A DNA stretch of 64,000 nucleotides from Pseudomonas sp. GV085 (GCF_003050925.1 NZ_QAOV01000004.1:248001-312000), one strand, 5' to 3'. Positions 34,129 through 44,845 are shown, counted from the stretch's first letter. Notes: generated from the letters alone by a model not told the origin. Numbers and translations: made by a program.

Positions 34129-35466
34129 TTAGATCTGTTCAGCCCACAGATCGTATTCGTCGGCGTCGGTCACTTTGCACCAGACCTTGTCGCCCGGCTT
34201 GAGGTTGCTGCCGTTGTCGATGAATACGTTGCCGTCGATTTCCGGGGCGTCGAAGAAGCAGCGACCCACCGCGCCTTGCTCGTCGACTTCATCGACCAGC
34301 ACTTCGATCTCGCGGCCAATGCGCATTTGCAGGCGCGCCGAGCTGATGGCCTGCTGGTGCGCCATGAAGCGCTCCCAACGGTCCTGCTTGACGTCGTCCG
34401 GGACGACTTCCAGGTCCAGGTCATTGGCCGGTGCGCCTTCTACCGGCGAGTACTGGAAGCAGCCGACACGGTCGAGCTGGGCTTCGGTCAGCCAGTTCAG
34501 CAGGTACTGGAAGTCTTCTTCGGTTTCGCCCGGGAAGCCGACGATGAAGGTCGAACGAATGATCAGGTCCGGACAGATTTCGCGCCAGTTCTTGATCCGT
34601 GCCAGGGTCTTGTCTTCGAAGGCTGGGCGTTTCATTGACTTGAGCACTTTCGGGCTGGCGTGCTGGAACGGGATGTCCAGGTACGGCAGGATCTTGCCGG
34701 CGGCCATCAGCGGGATCAGCTCGTCAACGTGCGGGTACGGGTAAACGTAGTGCAGGCGCACCCAGACACCGAGGGTGCTGAGGGCTTCGCAGAGTTCGGT
34801 CATGCGGGTTTTCACCGGCGCGCCGTTCCAGAAACCGGTGCGGTATTTCACGTCGACGCCATAGGCGCTGGTGTCTTGGGAGATCACCAGCAGTTCCTTG
34901 ACGCCGGACTTGACCAGGCGCTGAGCCTCGTCGAGCACGTCACCGACCGGACGGCTGACCAGCTTGCCGCGCATCGACGGGATGATGCAGAAGCTGCAGC
35001 TGTGGTTGCAGCCTTCGGAGATCTTCAGGTAGGCGTAGTGGCGCGGGGTCAGTTTGATGCCTTGCGGCGGCACCAGGTCGATCAGCGGGTTGTGGTCCTG
35101 GCGCGGCGGCACGACTTCGTGCACGGCGTTGACCACTTGCTCGTACTGCTGCGGACCGGTCACGGCCAGCACGCTCGGATGTACGTTGCGAATGTTGCCT
35201 TCATCGACGCCCATGCAGCCGGTCACGATAACCTTGCCGTTTTCCTTGATGGCTTCGCCAATCACTTCCAGGGACTCGGCCTTGGCCGAATCGATGAAGC
35301 CGCAAGTGTTGACTACCACGACGTCGGCGTCCTGGTAGGTGGACACCACGTCATAGCCTTCCATGCGCAGCTGGGTAAGGATGCGCTCGGAGTCGACCAG
35401 TGCTTTGGGGCAACCCAGGGATACGAAGCCAACCTTTGGATTGGCCGGCGCAGGAGTGGTGGACAT
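34129..35466 (-). CDS. rimO: Ribosomal protein S12 methylthiotransferase RimO
   Basis: The 445-residue radical-SAM enzyme has an N-terminal UPF0004 domain ([18 protein letters not shown]), the radical-SAM cluster motif [17 protein letters not shown] (CxxxCxxC) and a C-terminal TRAM domain. It methylthiolates Asp88 of ribosomal protein S12. It is transcribed alone on the minus strand, divergent from kup across 293 bases. Confidence 0.97.
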   Translation of the reverse strand: MSTTPAPANPKVGFVSLGCPKALVDSERILTQLRMEGYDVVSTYQDADVVVVNTCGFIDSAKAESLEVIGEAIKENGKVIVTGCMGVDEGNIRNVHPSVLAVTGPQQYEQVVNAVHEVVPPRQDHNPLIDLVPPQGIKLTPRHYAYLKISEGCNHSCSFCIIPSMRGKLVSRPVGDVLDEAQRLVKSGVKELLVISQDTSAYGVDVKYRTGFWNGAPVKTRMTELCEALSTLGVWVRLHYVYPYPHVDELIPLMAAGKILPYLDIPFQHASPKVLKSMKRPAFEDKTLARIKNWREICPDLIIRSTFIVGFPGETEEDFQYLLNWLTEAQLDRVGCFQYSPVEGAPANDLDLEVVPDDVKQDRWERFMAHQQAISSARLQMRIGREIEVLVDEVDEQGAVGRCFFDAPEIDGNVFIDNGSNLKPGDKVWCKVTDADEYDLWAEQI

Positions 35467-35716
35467 GTCTAACCTCGGTATTTTGTGACGCCGCTTGCCG
35501 GGTAGGGCAAAACCGACGGACGGGCGCTTGAACGGCGCCTCTGATCAAAAAGTGCGCAATTCTAGCGATCAGTCGTTCACTTGACCAGCTTTATGCAGGG
35601 AAATACGACGAGTGCTGCGCTATGCTTCGTGCCGTTACGCTTTACTGATTTTTTACTGTCAACAAAACGTCTGTAACGTGAAGTAAAACAGCGCATGCTG
35701 CACGACAAAGCATAGT

Positions 35717-35733
35717 GCTTCTTTCAAAGAAGC
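35717..35733 (+). other. Short palindrome in the kup leader
   Basis: GCTTCTTT-C-AAAGAAGC is a perfect inverted repeat with a one-base centre, 26 bases before the kup start. Nothing else recognisable lies in the 293-base rimO-kup gap. It could be an operator-type site or a leader structure. Confidence 0.35.
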
Positions 35734-35759
35734 CCGGGTCTGAGAAGTAGGAGTGGTGG

Positions 35760-37661
35760 ATGGGGCAGGCAAGTAGTCAGGCTGCAGGTGCCGAACATTC
35801 GGCGGTGAAGCCGATCGGCATGCTGGTCGCGGCAGTCGGGGTGGTTTATGGCGATATCGGCACCAGTCCGTTGTACACCCTCAAAGAAGTGTTTTCCGGA
35901 GGCTATGGCGTGCCGGTCAACCATGACGGGGTGCTGGGGATTCTGGCACTCATTTTCTGGTCGCTGATCTGGGTCGTGTCGATCAAGTACATGATGTTTG
36001 TGCTGCGCGCCGACAACCAGGGCGAAGGCGGGATCATGGCCTTGACCGCACTGGCCCGGCGGGCGGCGGCGGGGCACGCGAAATTGCGCATGTTGCTGGT
36101 GGTCTGCGGGCTGATCGGCGCGGCGTTGTTTTATGGCGACAGCATGATTACCCCGGCGATCTCCGTGTTGTCGGCGATTGAAGGCCTGGGGCTGGCCTTC
36201 GAAGGCATCGACCATTGGGTGGTGCCGCTGTCGCTGGTAGTGCTGGTCGCGCTGTTTCTGATCCAGCGTCACGGTACGGCACGCATCGGCATTCTGTTCG
36301 GGCCGATCATGGTCACCTGGTTCCTCGTGCTGGGGGCACTCGGCGTCTATGGCATCAGCCAGCATCCGGAAGTCCTGCAAGCGATGAACCCGGTATGGGG
36401 CGTACGTTTCTTCGTGGTCCATCCGGGCATGGGCGTGTCGATTCTCGGTGCCGTGGTGCTCGCACTGACCGGTGCCGAAGCACTGTACGCGGACATGGGC
36501 CACTTCGGCCGCAAGCCGATCGCTCGTGCTTGGTTCATCCTCGTGCTGCCGGCGTTGGTACTGAACTATTTTGGTCAGGGTGCCTTGCTGCTAGGCGACC
36601 CGGAGGCGGCCCGCAACCCGTTCTACCTGCTGGCACCGAGTTGGGCATTGCTCCCGCTGGTCGGCCTGTCGACACTGGCCACGGTGATTGCCTCACAAGC
36701 GGTAATTTCCGGTGCGTTCTCCCTGACCCGTCAGGCGATCCAGCTCGGTTACATTCCGCGCATGCACATCCAGCACACCTCCAGTGCTGAACAGGGCCAG
36801 ATCTACATCGGCGCGGTGAACTGGGCGCTGATGGTCGGCGTGGTGCTGTTGGTGCTGGGTTTCGAATCCTCCGGTGCCCTGGCCTCGGCCTACGGTGTGG
36901 CGGTGACCGGGACCATGCTGATGACCAGCATTCTGGTGTCCGCGGTAATCCTGTTGCTGTGGAAGTGGCCGCCGGTCCTTGTGGTGCCGATCCTGTTGGG
37001 TTTCCTGTTGGTAGACGGTGTGTACTTCGCCGCCAACGTGCCGAAAATCGTTCAGGGCGGTGCATTCCCGGTGATCGCCGGTTTCGCGCTGTTTGTGCTG
37101 ATGACCACCTGGAAGCGCGGCAAGCAGTTGCTGGTCGAGCGTATCGATGAGGGTGGATTGCCGCTGCCGATCTTCATCAGCAGCATTGCCGTACAACCGC
37201 CCCATCGGGTTCAGGGCACCGCTGTGTTCCTGACGGCACGGCCGGATGCCGTGCCCCACGCGCTATTGCACAACCTGCTGCACAACCAGGTACTGCACGA
37301 GCGAGTGGTGTTGCTGACGGTGGTGTACGAAGACATCCCGCGGGTGCCGCCAACACGACGGTTCGAGGTCGATGCCTATGGCGAAGGTTTCTACCGGGTG
37401 ATTCTGCACTTCGGCTTTACCGACGAGCCGGACGTACCGAAGGCGTTGAAACTGTGTCATCTCGAAGAACTGGACTTCAGCCCGATGCGCACCACCTACT
37501 TCCTCAGCCGCGAAACGGTCATTGCCTCCAAGCTCGAAGGCATGTCGCGCTGGCGTGAGGCGCTGTTTGCGTTCATGTTGCAGAACGCCAACGGCAATTT
37601 GCGCTTCTTCAATCTGCCGTTGAACCGGGTGATTGAGTTGGGGACGCAGGTGGAGATGTAG
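35760..37661 (+). CDS. kup: Low-affinity potassium uptake protein Kup
   Basis: The 633-residue protein has the KUP family N-terminal signature [19 protein letters not shown], about twelve membrane helices over the first 430 residues and a soluble C-terminal domain. It imports K+ with protons. The stop codon TAG is itself part of a REP unit (TGTAGGAGCGAGC), so the element begins inside the gene. Confidence 0.96.
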   Translation: MGQASSQAAGAEHSAVKPIGMLVAAVGVVYGDIGTSPLYTLKEVFSGGYGVPVNHDGVLGILALIFWSLIWVVSIKYMMFVLRADNQGEGGIMALTALARRAAAGHAKLRMLLVVCGLIGAALFYGDSMITPAISVLSAIEGLGLAFEGIDHWVVPLSLVVLVALFLIQRHGTARIGILFGPIMVTWFLVLGALGVYGISQHPEVLQAMNPVWGVRFFVVHPGMGVSILGAVVLALTGAEALYADMGHFGRKPIARAWFILVLPALVLNYFGQGALLLGDPEAARNPFYLLAPSWALLPLVGLSTLATVIASQAVISGAFSLTRQAIQLGYIPRMHIQHTSSAEQGQIYIGAVNWALMVGVVLLVLGFESSGALASAYGVAVTGTMLMTSILVSAVILLLWKWPPVLVVPILLGFLLVDGVYFAANVPKIVQGGAFPVIAGFALFVLMTTWKRGKQLLVERIDEGGLPLPIFISSIAVQPPHRVQGTAVFLTARPDAVPHALLHNLLHNQVLHERVVLLTVVYEDIPRVPPTRRFEVDAYGEGFYRVILHFGFTDEPDVPKALKLCHLEELDFSPMRTTYFLSRETVIASKLEGMSRWREALFAFMLQNANGNLRFFNLPLNRVIELGTQVEM

Positions 37662-37756
37662 GAGCGAGCTTGCTCGCGATGAACCTGAGATCACCACTGG
37701 GTGTCAGGTGTTCAGCGTTATCGTTGAAGACCGTCGCGAGCAGGCTCGCTCCTACA
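37658..37756. repeat. REP inverted pair overlapping the kup stop codon
   Basis: Units at 37658-37680 (GGAGCGAGCTTGCTCGCGA) and 37734-37756 (inverted) are separated by 53 bases. The first unit starts with TG of the last sense codon and supplies the TAG stop of kup. Confidence 0.9.
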
Positions 37757-37776
37757 GGGATTTGTGGCGTTGAATG

Positions 37777-37814
37777 AAAAAGCCCCCGCTATCGTGAGAT
37801 GGCGGGGGCTTTTC
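37777..37814. terminator. Bidirectional terminator between kup and the AcvB-like gene
   Basis: AAAAAGCCCCCGC and GCGGGGGCTTTT form a strong stem around a loop of about a dozen bases, between convergent genes. Confidence 0.9.
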
Positions 37815-37830
37815 TTCAGCGAGGCTCAGA

Positions 37831-39126
37831 TCACTCTTGAGCTTCTGCTTCTTTGGCTTGCCGCTTCTCGATCACATCCACCAGACGCTGTGCCAGCGCC
37901 GGATAGTTCTCGTCGAAGTGATGGCCGCCAGGCAGCTTGATGGCTTCGCCCACCGCCGTCTTGTCGGTGCAGCCGCTTTCGTCGGTTTCTTCTTCACCGT
38001 AGATGCACACCACTTTGGCGGCTGGCAGTTTGGCCATTTCCGGACCGGTGGCGGCTTCCTTGCCGGCGTTGCCGAGCCAGCCTTCGACTTCGATCTCGAA
38101 GCTGCCGGTACGGGCGAAGGCCAGCAGGATGATCGCGTCGACGCGTTGCTGCTCCGACTCGGCCAGGCGGTTGTAGATCGCTGGCAGAACATCTGCGCCG
38201 AACGAGTAACCGGTCAGGATGAAGCGCTTGGTGCCCCATTTCTGTCGGTAGTGTTGCATCAGTTCCGCCAGGTCCAGTGCGCTTTGCTCCGGGCTCTTGT
38301 GCTGCCAGTAGTAGCGCAGGGTGTCGATGCCGACTACCGGATAGCCGATCTTGGCCATCTCGCCCGCCACGTCGCGGTCGAGGTCGCGCCAGCCGCCATC
38401 ACCGGACAGGAACAGGGTGACGGTGTCCCTGGCCTGGCCTGCTGGCACTTCGACCACCGGGATCTGTAGGCCGCCAGCAGCCTTGTCACCACCGACGAGG
38501 ATCTTGCGCAGCTCGTTGTTCAGCACTTGTGGCAGGTTGATGTCGTAGTCGCTGATGCTGGTTTCGGCGTTCGGTTGATCGCGCACGAAGCCGGCGCTGG
38601 TGTCGTCCGGGTTGTCGTTCCATGCCACCAGCCAGTGGCCGTGGGCCGCGCTTTTCGGCAGCAGGTGCGTGCAGCCAGGTTTTTCCAGGGCCAGGTCGAC
38701 CGAAACGGCCTGAGCCTTGTCGTTCTTCTGCTCGGACAACCAGCGCCAGGCCAGCACGGCACCCGGGCCGATACCGCTGACCAGGGTCGCAGGGCCTTTG
38801 AGCTCTCTCAGGCCCGATTGCAGGGCACGGCTTTGCAGCAGGCAGTCCTTGGGCAGGATCACCTGGACAATCTGCGCCGCGCCGCTACGGCTGAGGGTCA
38901 TCAATTGCTTGTCGCTGAGTTTCTGGTCTTCGTTGACCGCTACCAGCACCTGGGCGCGTGGCGTGGTGCCGGGGATGACGCGGGTCATCGCCGCACCGTC
39001 GGCCGGGGTCAGCAATTGGAGGGTCGGTTCCGGTGCCGGGCGTTTCAGGTACCAGTAACCGCCACCGAGAACCAGGGCCACTATCACCAGTGTGCCCAAT
39101 ACATACCGCAAGGAGCGTTGAATCAT
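37831..39126 (-). CDS. AcvB/VirJ-type serine hydrolase (probable alanyl-phosphatidylglycerol hydrolase)
   Basis: The 431-residue protein has an N-terminal membrane anchor (YVLGTLVIVALVLGGGYWYL) and two alpha/beta-hydrolase-like halves. The second half carries the nucleophile elbow GYSFGAD (Ser308) and a late His in GGHHFDENY, as in VirJ/AcvB. It overlaps the stop of mprF by one base, the same pairing as PA0919-PA0920 in P. aeruginosa, where PA0919 hydrolyses the alanyl-phosphatidylglycerol made by PA0920. The function is transferred from that pair. Confidence 0.87.
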   Translation of the reverse strand: MIQRSLRYVLGTLVIVALVLGGGYWYLKRPAPEPTLQLLTPADGAAMTRVIPGTTPRAQVLVAVNEDQKLSDKQLMTLSRSGAAQIVQVILPKDCLLQSRALQSGLRELKGPATLVSGIGPGAVLAWRWLSEQKNDKAQAVSVDLALEKPGCTHLLPKSAAHGHWLVAWNDNPDDTSAGFVRDQPNAETSISDYDINLPQVLNNELRKILVGGDKAAGGLQIPVVEVPAGQARDTVTLFLSGDGGWRDLDRDVAGEMAKIGYPVVGIDTLRYYWQHKSPEQSALDLAELMQHYRQKWGTKRFILTGYSFGADVLPAIYNRLAESEQQRVDAIILLAFARTGSFEIEVEGWLGNAGKEAATGPEMAKLPAAKVVCIYGEEETDESGCTDKTAVGEAIKLPGGHHFDENYPALAQRLVDVIEKRQAKEAEAQE

Positions 39127-41768
39127 CAGCGTTTCACCAATCCGGTCAAGCCGCCCGCGATCAGGGCGGCAGTGTCGGCCAGCGCAACCAGCGGATCGAG
39201 TCCGGCGGGCACGGCCATATAACGGGGTTCCCAATCAGGCTGGAACTTGTCTTTGAAACGGCGCAAGCCCTGGAAGTTGTACAGCTGCTCACCACGGCGG
39301 AATACCATCGAGCCCAGGCGCTGGGTCAATGGCGCGCCGCGACGGGGTTGCAACCCCGACAACGGCACCATGCCCAGGCTGAAACGCGCGTACCCATGGT
39401 TTTTATAATGTTGAATCAGGCCGACCATCATGAACTCCATGGTCAGCTTCGGGGCATCCGGGTGCGCACGCATCAGGTCGAGGCTGGCCAGGTCATGGCC
39501 GTAGGTCTCGAGCAGGTTGGCGAACGCTACCGGGCGTCCTTCGAAACGAATCACCGCGATGCGGAAATACTTGAGGTAGTCATCACTGAAGCGGCCGAGA
39601 GAGAAGCCTTTCTCGCGCACGTTCTTGCCGGTCAGCCAGGCATCGGATATCACCTTGAGCTCATCCATTGGCGCGTGGCCCGGTTCATGGATTTCCAGGG
39701 ACAGACCATCGCGGGTGCCTCGGTTCCAGGTGTAGCGCAGGTCCTTCATCTCTTTGCCCTTGGCTTCGAGATCAAAGCGCTTGAGGTCGACCCGGGCTTC
39801 TTCGCCGAGCTTGATCGCGGTCAGGCCGATGTCCATGTAGTACGGCAGGTTCTCGGCGCGCACTTGATAGAACACGGGACGGGCGTGGTGGATGTCGCAC
39901 AGGTCGCGGAACTGCCAGATCATTTCTGCCCGTTGCTGGCCCGGGCCGATCGGGTCATACAACGCTACCAGGCTGCGGCCACGGCGGGCGTACATCAGGA
40001 ACGCCTCGTCGTTGGGGTGAAACAGCAGCGCCTTGTCACCGGTCAGGGCCAGGCCGCCATCCGGTTGGGCCGATGCCATGAGGATCTTGCTGGCGCGCTC
40101 CAGTTCGTCGGGCGTCGGCAGGTGGATCACCGGACGCGCGGTGCGCAGCAGCCAGGTCAGCGACACCACCATCAGCAGCACGGCAGCCCCGAGCAATGAA
40201 CGCAGGCCGCGAGGGGCATCGGCGTCCAGAGTGAACTGCCACCAGAGCTGGTGGCTGTATGGAACGTCCTGATAGGCGAACAGCAGCAACCAGATCGACG
40301 CACCGAGCACGCACAGGCTGGCCACCAGGTACAGCGGCGAGAACGGTACTTCGGTCAGGCGGCTGGGGCGATAGAACGAGCGACGGAATACCCCGAGCAG
40401 GCTCGCCGTCAGCACCATCAGGCTGGCTTCCTCCCAGTCAAAGCCTTTGAGCAGTGAGAGCAGGGCGCCGACCAGCAACAGAATGGTGGTCAGCATCCAT
40501 GCGGCCGACAGCCGGCGACGCAGCCCCTGGGCCAGCAACAGGCAAAGAACGCCGACCAGGCTGGCACCAAAGTGCGAAGCATCGACCAGTCGATGGGGGA
40601 TCAGAAAACCGATGTGTTCCAGGCGGGTATCGATTTCCGGGGTGGCGCCGGAGAACAGCAGGACAACACCGGACAGGAATACCAGCACCGCCAGTATCGG
40701 AGCCGCCAGGCCTGAGGCCGCGCGCAATGTCTGGCGTGTCTGGAACAGGCGCTGACCTTCGTTGATCAGCAACAGCAGGCAGGCCACCAGCAAGGGCAGG
40801 ACCACGTAGATCAAGCGATAGAGCAGCAGGGCGGCCGCCAGTGGCGCAGCGCCAAGGGTATCGGAAAACGCCGCCAGCAAAATCGCCTCGAACACCCCGA
40901 CACCACCCGGCACATGGCTGAGCACGCCGGCGGCCAGCGCCAGCAGGTAAACCAGCAGGAACGCACCGAAGGGCGGTGTTTCCGGCAGCAGCAGATAGAG
41001 CACGGTCGCGGCGGCTGCTACGTCCAGGGCTGTGATGATCAATTGCAGGAACGTCAGGCGACGCCCGGGCAGGCGCAAGGTGCGGCGCCCGACCTTGACC
41101 AGCAGGTTGTCTGGGTAAGGCTGTTCCGGCAGCCGCCGACGGTAGATACCGATAGCCAGCACCGAAAACAGTACGAGCACGGCACCTGCCACCACACCCA
41201 GCAACGTCTCGGAGAGTCCCAGGGCGGTGGACGCCGCCGGCAGGTCGCTGAGCGTCGCCAGGGCAGCCAGCGGCGGCAGGGCGCAACCCAGCGAGAGGCT
41301 GGCGAACAATGTCATGCGGGCGACTTCAGCCGCTCCCAGACCATGACGGGCATAGAGGCGATAGCGCACCGAACCGCCCGACAACATTGAAAGACCGATG
41401 GCGTTGCCAATGGCAAAGGCCGTGAAACCACCCAGCGCCAACTCGCGCGGTGCCAGGCTTACCCCGGCATAGCGGCTGGCCGACCATTCGTAGCCGAGCA
41501 AAATGATGAAGCCCACCACGGTTGCGCCCAGTGCGCCCAGCAATGCAGGTTTCGGGACTTCGAGGATCGAATCGTGCAGCGCGTAAAGATCGAGTTCGCT
41601 CAACAGGTGGCGACAGGCAATCAGCGCGATCGCGAACAACAGCAGGGTGACCGCCAGGCCAATGGGTTGACGGTATTTGCTCAAACGATCGAGCAGGCGC
41701 AGACGCTCAGCCTTGATCGGTTGTGTCGCTGTGACAGTGTCTTGTGAGTCAGACGAGTTGGCGCGCAT
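39126..41768 (-). CDS. mprF: MprF-type aminoacyl-phosphatidylglycerol synthase/flippase
   Basis: The 880-residue protein has an N-terminal half of about fourteen membrane helices (flippase part) and a C-terminal soluble DUF2156/GNAT-like synthase domain (about residues 540-860, e.g. MELTM-type FSLGMVPLSGLQPRRGAPL). It transfers an amino acid, alanine in P. aeruginosa, from tRNA to phosphatidylglycerol to reduce membrane charge. The partner hydrolase gene overlaps its end, suggesting turnover control. An in-frame TTG one codon earlier is also possible. Confidence 0.92.
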   Translation of the reverse strand: MRANSSDSQDTVTATQPIKAERLRLLDRLSKYRQPIGLAVTLLLFAIALIACRHLLSELDLYALHDSILEVPKPALLGALGATVVGFIILLGYEWSASRYAGVSLAPRELALGGFTAFAIGNAIGLSMLSGGSVRYRLYARHGLGAAEVARMTLFASLSLGCALPPLAALATLSDLPAASTALGLSETLLGVVAGAVLVLFSVLAIGIYRRRLPEQPYPDNLLVKVGRRTLRLPGRRLTFLQLIITALDVAAAATVLYLLLPETPPFGAFLLVYLLALAAGVLSHVPGGVGVFEAILLAAFSDTLGAAPLAAALLLYRLIYVVLPLLVACLLLLINEGQRLFQTRQTLRAASGLAAPILAVLVFLSGVVLLFSGATPEIDTRLEHIGFLIPHRLVDASHFGASLVGVLCLLLAQGLRRRLSAAWMLTTILLLVGALLSLLKGFDWEEASLMVLTASLLGVFRRSFYRPSRLTEVPFSPLYLVASLCVLGASIWLLLFAYQDVPYSHQLWWQFTLDADAPRGLRSLLGAAVLLMVVSLTWLLRTARPVIHLPTPDELERASKILMASAQPDGGLALTGDKALLFHPNDEAFLMYARRGRSLVALYDPIGPGQQRAEMIWQFRDLCDIHHARPVFYQVRAENLPYYMDIGLTAIKLGEEARVDLKRFDLEAKGKEMKDLRYTWNRGTRDGLSLEIHEPGHAPMDELKVISDAWLTGKNVREKGFSLGRFSDDYLKYFRIAVIRFEGRPVAFANLLETYGHDLASLDLMRAHPDAPKLTMEFMMVGLIQHYKNHGYARFSLGMVPLSGLQPRRGAPLTQRLGSMVFRRGEQLYNFQGLRRFKDKFQPDWEPRYMAVPAGLDPLVALADTAALIAGGLTGLVKR

Positions 41769-42009
41769 CAATCACCTCTTGGATTGTGCGCGACAGGATG
41801 GGGGTATCCAGCCAAGTTACCAATCCCTGCAGAAAAAAATAATCACAAATATTAACGCCTATCACCGGGCAACGGGGACGGCGCGTCATCAGTCGTGAAG
41901 GCTTCAGCCTGCGATAGAGCATAGTCTGAACCCGGCGCATGGGTGCTCCCCAAACGGCTTGCTTCACAGTGACAGGTCATTGTTGCGAAAGGACTTTTTC
42001 AACAGATAC

Positions 42010-42041
42010 AAAAAAGGCCACTCTTTCGAGTAGCCTTTTTT
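42010..42041 (-). terminator. Terminator of initiator tRNA copy 1
   Basis: AAAAAAGGC and GCCTTTTTT flank an inner ACTC-TTTC-GAGT hairpin, starting seven bases beyond the tRNA 3' end on the minus strand. An identical sequence follows copy 2. Confidence 0.9.
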
Positions 42042-42047
42042 GATGTT

Positions 42048-42124
<77 letters not shown>

Positions 42125-42137
42125 TCTGTGTGGCGGC

Positions 42138-42165
42138 ATTCTATAGAGATACGCCGAGGTGTCAA
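42138..42165 (-). promoter_or_regulatory. Promoter of initiator tRNA copy 1
   Basis: On the minus strand TTGACA (42160-42165) and TAGAAT (42138-42143) are spaced by 16 bases, 13 bases before the mature tRNA 5' end. Confidence 0.8.
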
Positions 42166-42318
42166 CCGTTAATCCTGAAGCAGGTCAAATAAATGTTGAA
42201 TCGCGGCAAACGGTCGCAGCGATGGCCTAAGTTTCGGAATCAGAACGATTTCCGGTTTCGGTGTCGTTGAGTGTCCAGGCCTTGTTTCGGTGTTCGATGC
42301 TACAAAACGAGCACGCAC

Positions 42319-42350
42319 AAAAAAGGCCACTCTTTCGAGTAGCCTTTTTT
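42319..42350 (-). terminator. Terminator of initiator tRNA copy 2
   Basis: The hairpin has the same sequence as that after copy 1, seven bases beyond the tRNA 3' end. Confidence 0.9.
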
Positions 42351-42356
42351 GATGTT

Positions 42357-42433
<77 letters not shown>

Positions 42434-42445
42434 TCTGTGTGGCTC

Positions 42446-42473
42446 ATTCTATAGAGATGCGCTCGGGTGTCAA
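42446..42473 (-). promoter_or_regulatory. Promoter of initiator tRNA copy 2
   Basis: On the minus strand TTGACA (42468-42473) and TAGAAT (42446-42451) are spaced by 16 bases, the same arrangement as copy 1. Confidence 0.8.
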
Positions 42474-42649
42474 CCTCCAATTCCGATAAAACCTCTTCCT
42501 GTTCAATCGGTTAGCGTTCAAAAGGGGAGGTCGACCGGTCTGTGAGGCAGGCAGGACAAGGCCTGCGCGTCTATTGAAAGTAATTTTTCGATTGAAAAAA
42601 TAAATTCACAATCGACTCTTCCTACGATTGGAAAAGAACATTCAGACTA

Positions 42650-42665
42650 CTGGTGCTATATACAG
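42650..42665 (+). promoter_or_regulatory. LexA (SOS) box of dinB
   Basis: CTG-GTGCTATATA-CAG matches CTG-N10-CAG and lies 68 bases before the dinB start. The reverse complement CTGTATATAGCACCAG is close to the Pseudomonas consensus. The rest of the 300-base tRNA-dinB gap holds only the tRNA promoter and AT-rich sequence. Confidence 0.88.
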
Positions 42666-42733
42666 GTGTCGGTGAGATACTGTTTGTCCGGCACGCCATG
42701 ACGCCTTTTCTTTGCCATGAACACGGCTTTGCT

Positions 42734-43795
42734 ATGACTCAACGCAAGATCATCCACGTCGATTGTGACTGCTTCTATGCAGCCATCGAAATGCGCGACG
42801 ACCCACGCCTGGCCGGTAAACCACTGGCGGTAGGTGGGGCGGCGGACCGGCGCGGGGTGATCGCCACCTGCAATTATGAGGCGCGAGCGTACGGGGTGCG
42901 TTCGGCGATGTCCTCCGGGCATGCCTTGAAACTGTGCCCGGACCTGACCATCGTCAAGCCACGCATGGACGCCTATAGAGAAGCTTCCAGGGAAATCCAC
43001 ACGATCTTTCGCGATTACACCGAGATCATCGAGCCGCTCTCGCTCGATGAGGCGTACCTCGATGTGTCGGACAGTGCGCATTTCGGTGGTAGCGCAACGC
43101 GCATCGCCCAGGACATCCGGCGCCGGGTCTCCAACCAGTTGCATATCACCGTGTCGGCGGGTGTGGCGCCGAACAAGTTTCTGGCCAAGATCGCCAGTGA
43201 CTGGAAAAAGCCCAATGGCCTGTTCGTCATCACGCCGGACCAGGTCGAGGATTTTGTCAGTGGCTTGCCGGTGAGCAAATTGCACGGGGTCGGAAGAGTC
43301 ACCGCCGACAAACTCGGCAAGCTGGGGATCACCGATTGCCTGCAATTGCGCGAGTGGGACAAGTTGGCGCTGGTGCGTGAATTCGGCAGCTTTGGCGAGC
43401 GACTCTGGAGCCTGGCCCGTGGGATCGATGACCGCGTGGTGCACAACGACAGTCGTCGTCAGTCGATCAGTGTCGAAAACACCTACGACGTCGATCTGCC
43501 AGATCTGAAGAGTTGCCTGGATAAATTGCCCGAGCTGCTGGAGACCCTGGCTGGCCGCATGGCGCGAATTGACAGCAGCTATCGTCCGGGCAAGCCATTC
43601 GTCAAAGTGAAGTTCCACGACTTCACCCAGACGACATTGGAGCAGGCCGGGGCAGGGCGGGATCTGGGCAGTTATCAGTTGATGCTGACCCAGGCCTTCA
43701 ATCGCGGCGGTAAACCCGTGCGGTTGTTGGGCGTCGGCGTGCGGCTGGAGGACTTGCGGGGCGGGTTCGAGCAGATGGAGTTGTTTGAGCGGTAA
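42734..43795 (+). CDS. dinB: DNA polymerase IV
   Basis: The 353-residue Y-family polymerase has the N-terminal HVDCDCFYAAIEM metal-binding motif, SLDEAYLDVS (catalytic acidic pair) and the helix-hairpin-helix KLHGVGRVTADKL. It performs error-prone translesion synthesis. ATG at 42734 (MTQRKIIHVD) is preferred; a longer frame starts inside the LexA box region. A LexA box upstream places it in the SOS regulon with recA. Confidence 0.97.
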   Translation: MTQRKIIHVDCDCFYAAIEMRDDPRLAGKPLAVGGAADRRGVIATCNYEARAYGVRSAMSSGHALKLCPDLTIVKPRMDAYREASREIHTIFRDYTEIIEPLSLDEAYLDVSDSAHFGGSATRIAQDIRRRVSNQLHITVSAGVAPNKFLAKIASDWKKPNGLFVITPDQVEDFVSGLPVSKLHGVGRVTADKLGKLGITDCLQLREWDKLALVREFGSFGERLWSLARGIDDRVVHNDSRRQSISVENTYDVDLPDLKSCLDKLPELLETLAGRMARIDSSYRPGKPFVKVKFHDFTQTTLEQAGAGRDLGSYQLMLTQAFNRGGKPVRLLGVGVRLEDLRGGFEQMELFER

Positions 43796-43807
43796 ATTCT
43801 GAAACAC

Positions 43808-43884
43808 AAAAGATCGCAGCCTGCGGCAGCTCCTACAGAAGAACGCGATCTGTTGTAGGAGCTGCCGCAGGCTGCGATCTTTTT
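43808..43884. repeat. REP inverted pair (GCTGCCGCAGG class) after dinB
   Basis: Units at 43808-43837 and 43854-43884 face each other between convergent dinB and a lipoprotein gene. Confidence 0.9.
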
Positions 43885-43891
43885 TTGGGGT

Positions 43892-44845
43892 TTAGTTCAG
43901 CCCCGGATTAGCCACCAGTCGCTCGCCATTGCGGGCCAGTGACTTGAGGAATTCGGTCTGCAATTCAGGATCATTGCGCGTCAGTTCGATCAGGCTCTGT
44001 TCCAGCTCACTGGCTTCCTCTTCAAGACCCAGCTCCGACAGGCGTTTGACCCGGTGGACCCATTGGCTGACTTCGTCACCTTCGAGATCGTCATAAATCA
44101 ACCCGTGGGCCTCATAGAGCTTGCTGCGCAAGTTGCTGCTGATGACCAGGGTGGAATCGTTGTGCACGTTGCCCTGGGCATCCTCAACACGGATCAGCAA
44201 GCGGCTCAGATGATTGATGTCATGTTCGGCGAACGGGTTGTCCAACAGATTCAGGCGTAACACGCCGTTTTTGTCGGTGGTCAGCTCGAAGGTTTCCTTG
44301 CCGGCCTTGACCTCGACCGGGCGCTCGCTCCAGGGCAGGCTTGAATATTCCGTACGCTTGTCGTGCTGGACTTCATCAATGCCGGCCAGGTTCTGCTGCG
44401 CGCGCCCGTGGGACTGCACGTTCATGAACGGGTTGAGCCCGGCGAAACCGTAGCTCAGCCAATCCTTGGTCACGCTGTCCGGCAGATTGCCGAGGGCGAA
44501 CACATTGACCACGTTGGCACCGACACCCGCCACCACGGCCACCGCGCCCAGCGGGATTTCGTAAATCTCCCGCCAGGGTTGGTACGGCGTATAGCGGTCG
44601 TAGTGACGCGTGACTTCGTACTCGGTGACTTCGAAAGTCTTCTGCTCGTGAATTTTCACCCGCCGTTGCGGCAGCTCAAGCACCTTGGGCTCACCGACAT
44701 CGATCTGCAGGCTGTGATCGAGCAGTTTGCGCTCGACACGTTCCTCTTGCTCGCTGCGTTGTGACATGTGGTTGGCACAGCCGCTGACCAGCAGGGTGCC
44801 GCACAAGGCGGCACCACCGAGGCCTAAGGTGTTTCGCTTGAACAT
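43892..44845 (-). CDS. Predicted lipoprotein of unknown function
   Basis: The 317-residue protein starts MFKRNTLGLGGAALCGTLLVSGC with a lipobox (LVSGC, Cys23), so it is predicted to be lipid-anchored. The central region has a small glycine/alanine-rich hydrophobic segment (LGAVAVVAGVGANVVNVFALG). The C-terminal part is helical and charged. I recognise no enzymatic motif. It lies upstream of the REP and downstream of proS on the same strand (19-base gap), a position resembling PA0957 next to proS in PAO1. Confidence 0.8.
   Translation of the reverse strand: MFKRNTLGLGGAALCGTLLVSGCANHMSQRSEQEERVERKLLDHSLQIDVGEPKVLELPQRRVKIHEQKTFEVTEYEVTRHYDRYTPYQPWREIYEIPLGAVAVVAGVGANVVNVFALGNLPDSVTKDWLSYGFAGLNPFMNVQSHGRAQQNLAGIDEVQHDKRTEYSSLPWSERPVEVKAGKETFELTTDKNGVLRLNLLDNPFAEHDINHLSRLLIRVEDAQGNVHNDSTLVISSNLRSKLYEAHGLIYDDLEGDEVSQWVHRVKRLSELGLEEEASELEQSLIELTRNDPELQTEFLKSLARNGERLVANPGLN

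Noticed and set aside
39033..40199. Long plus-strand frame opposite to mprF
   Set aside because: It is a shadow of the membrane protein mprF and has no start signal.
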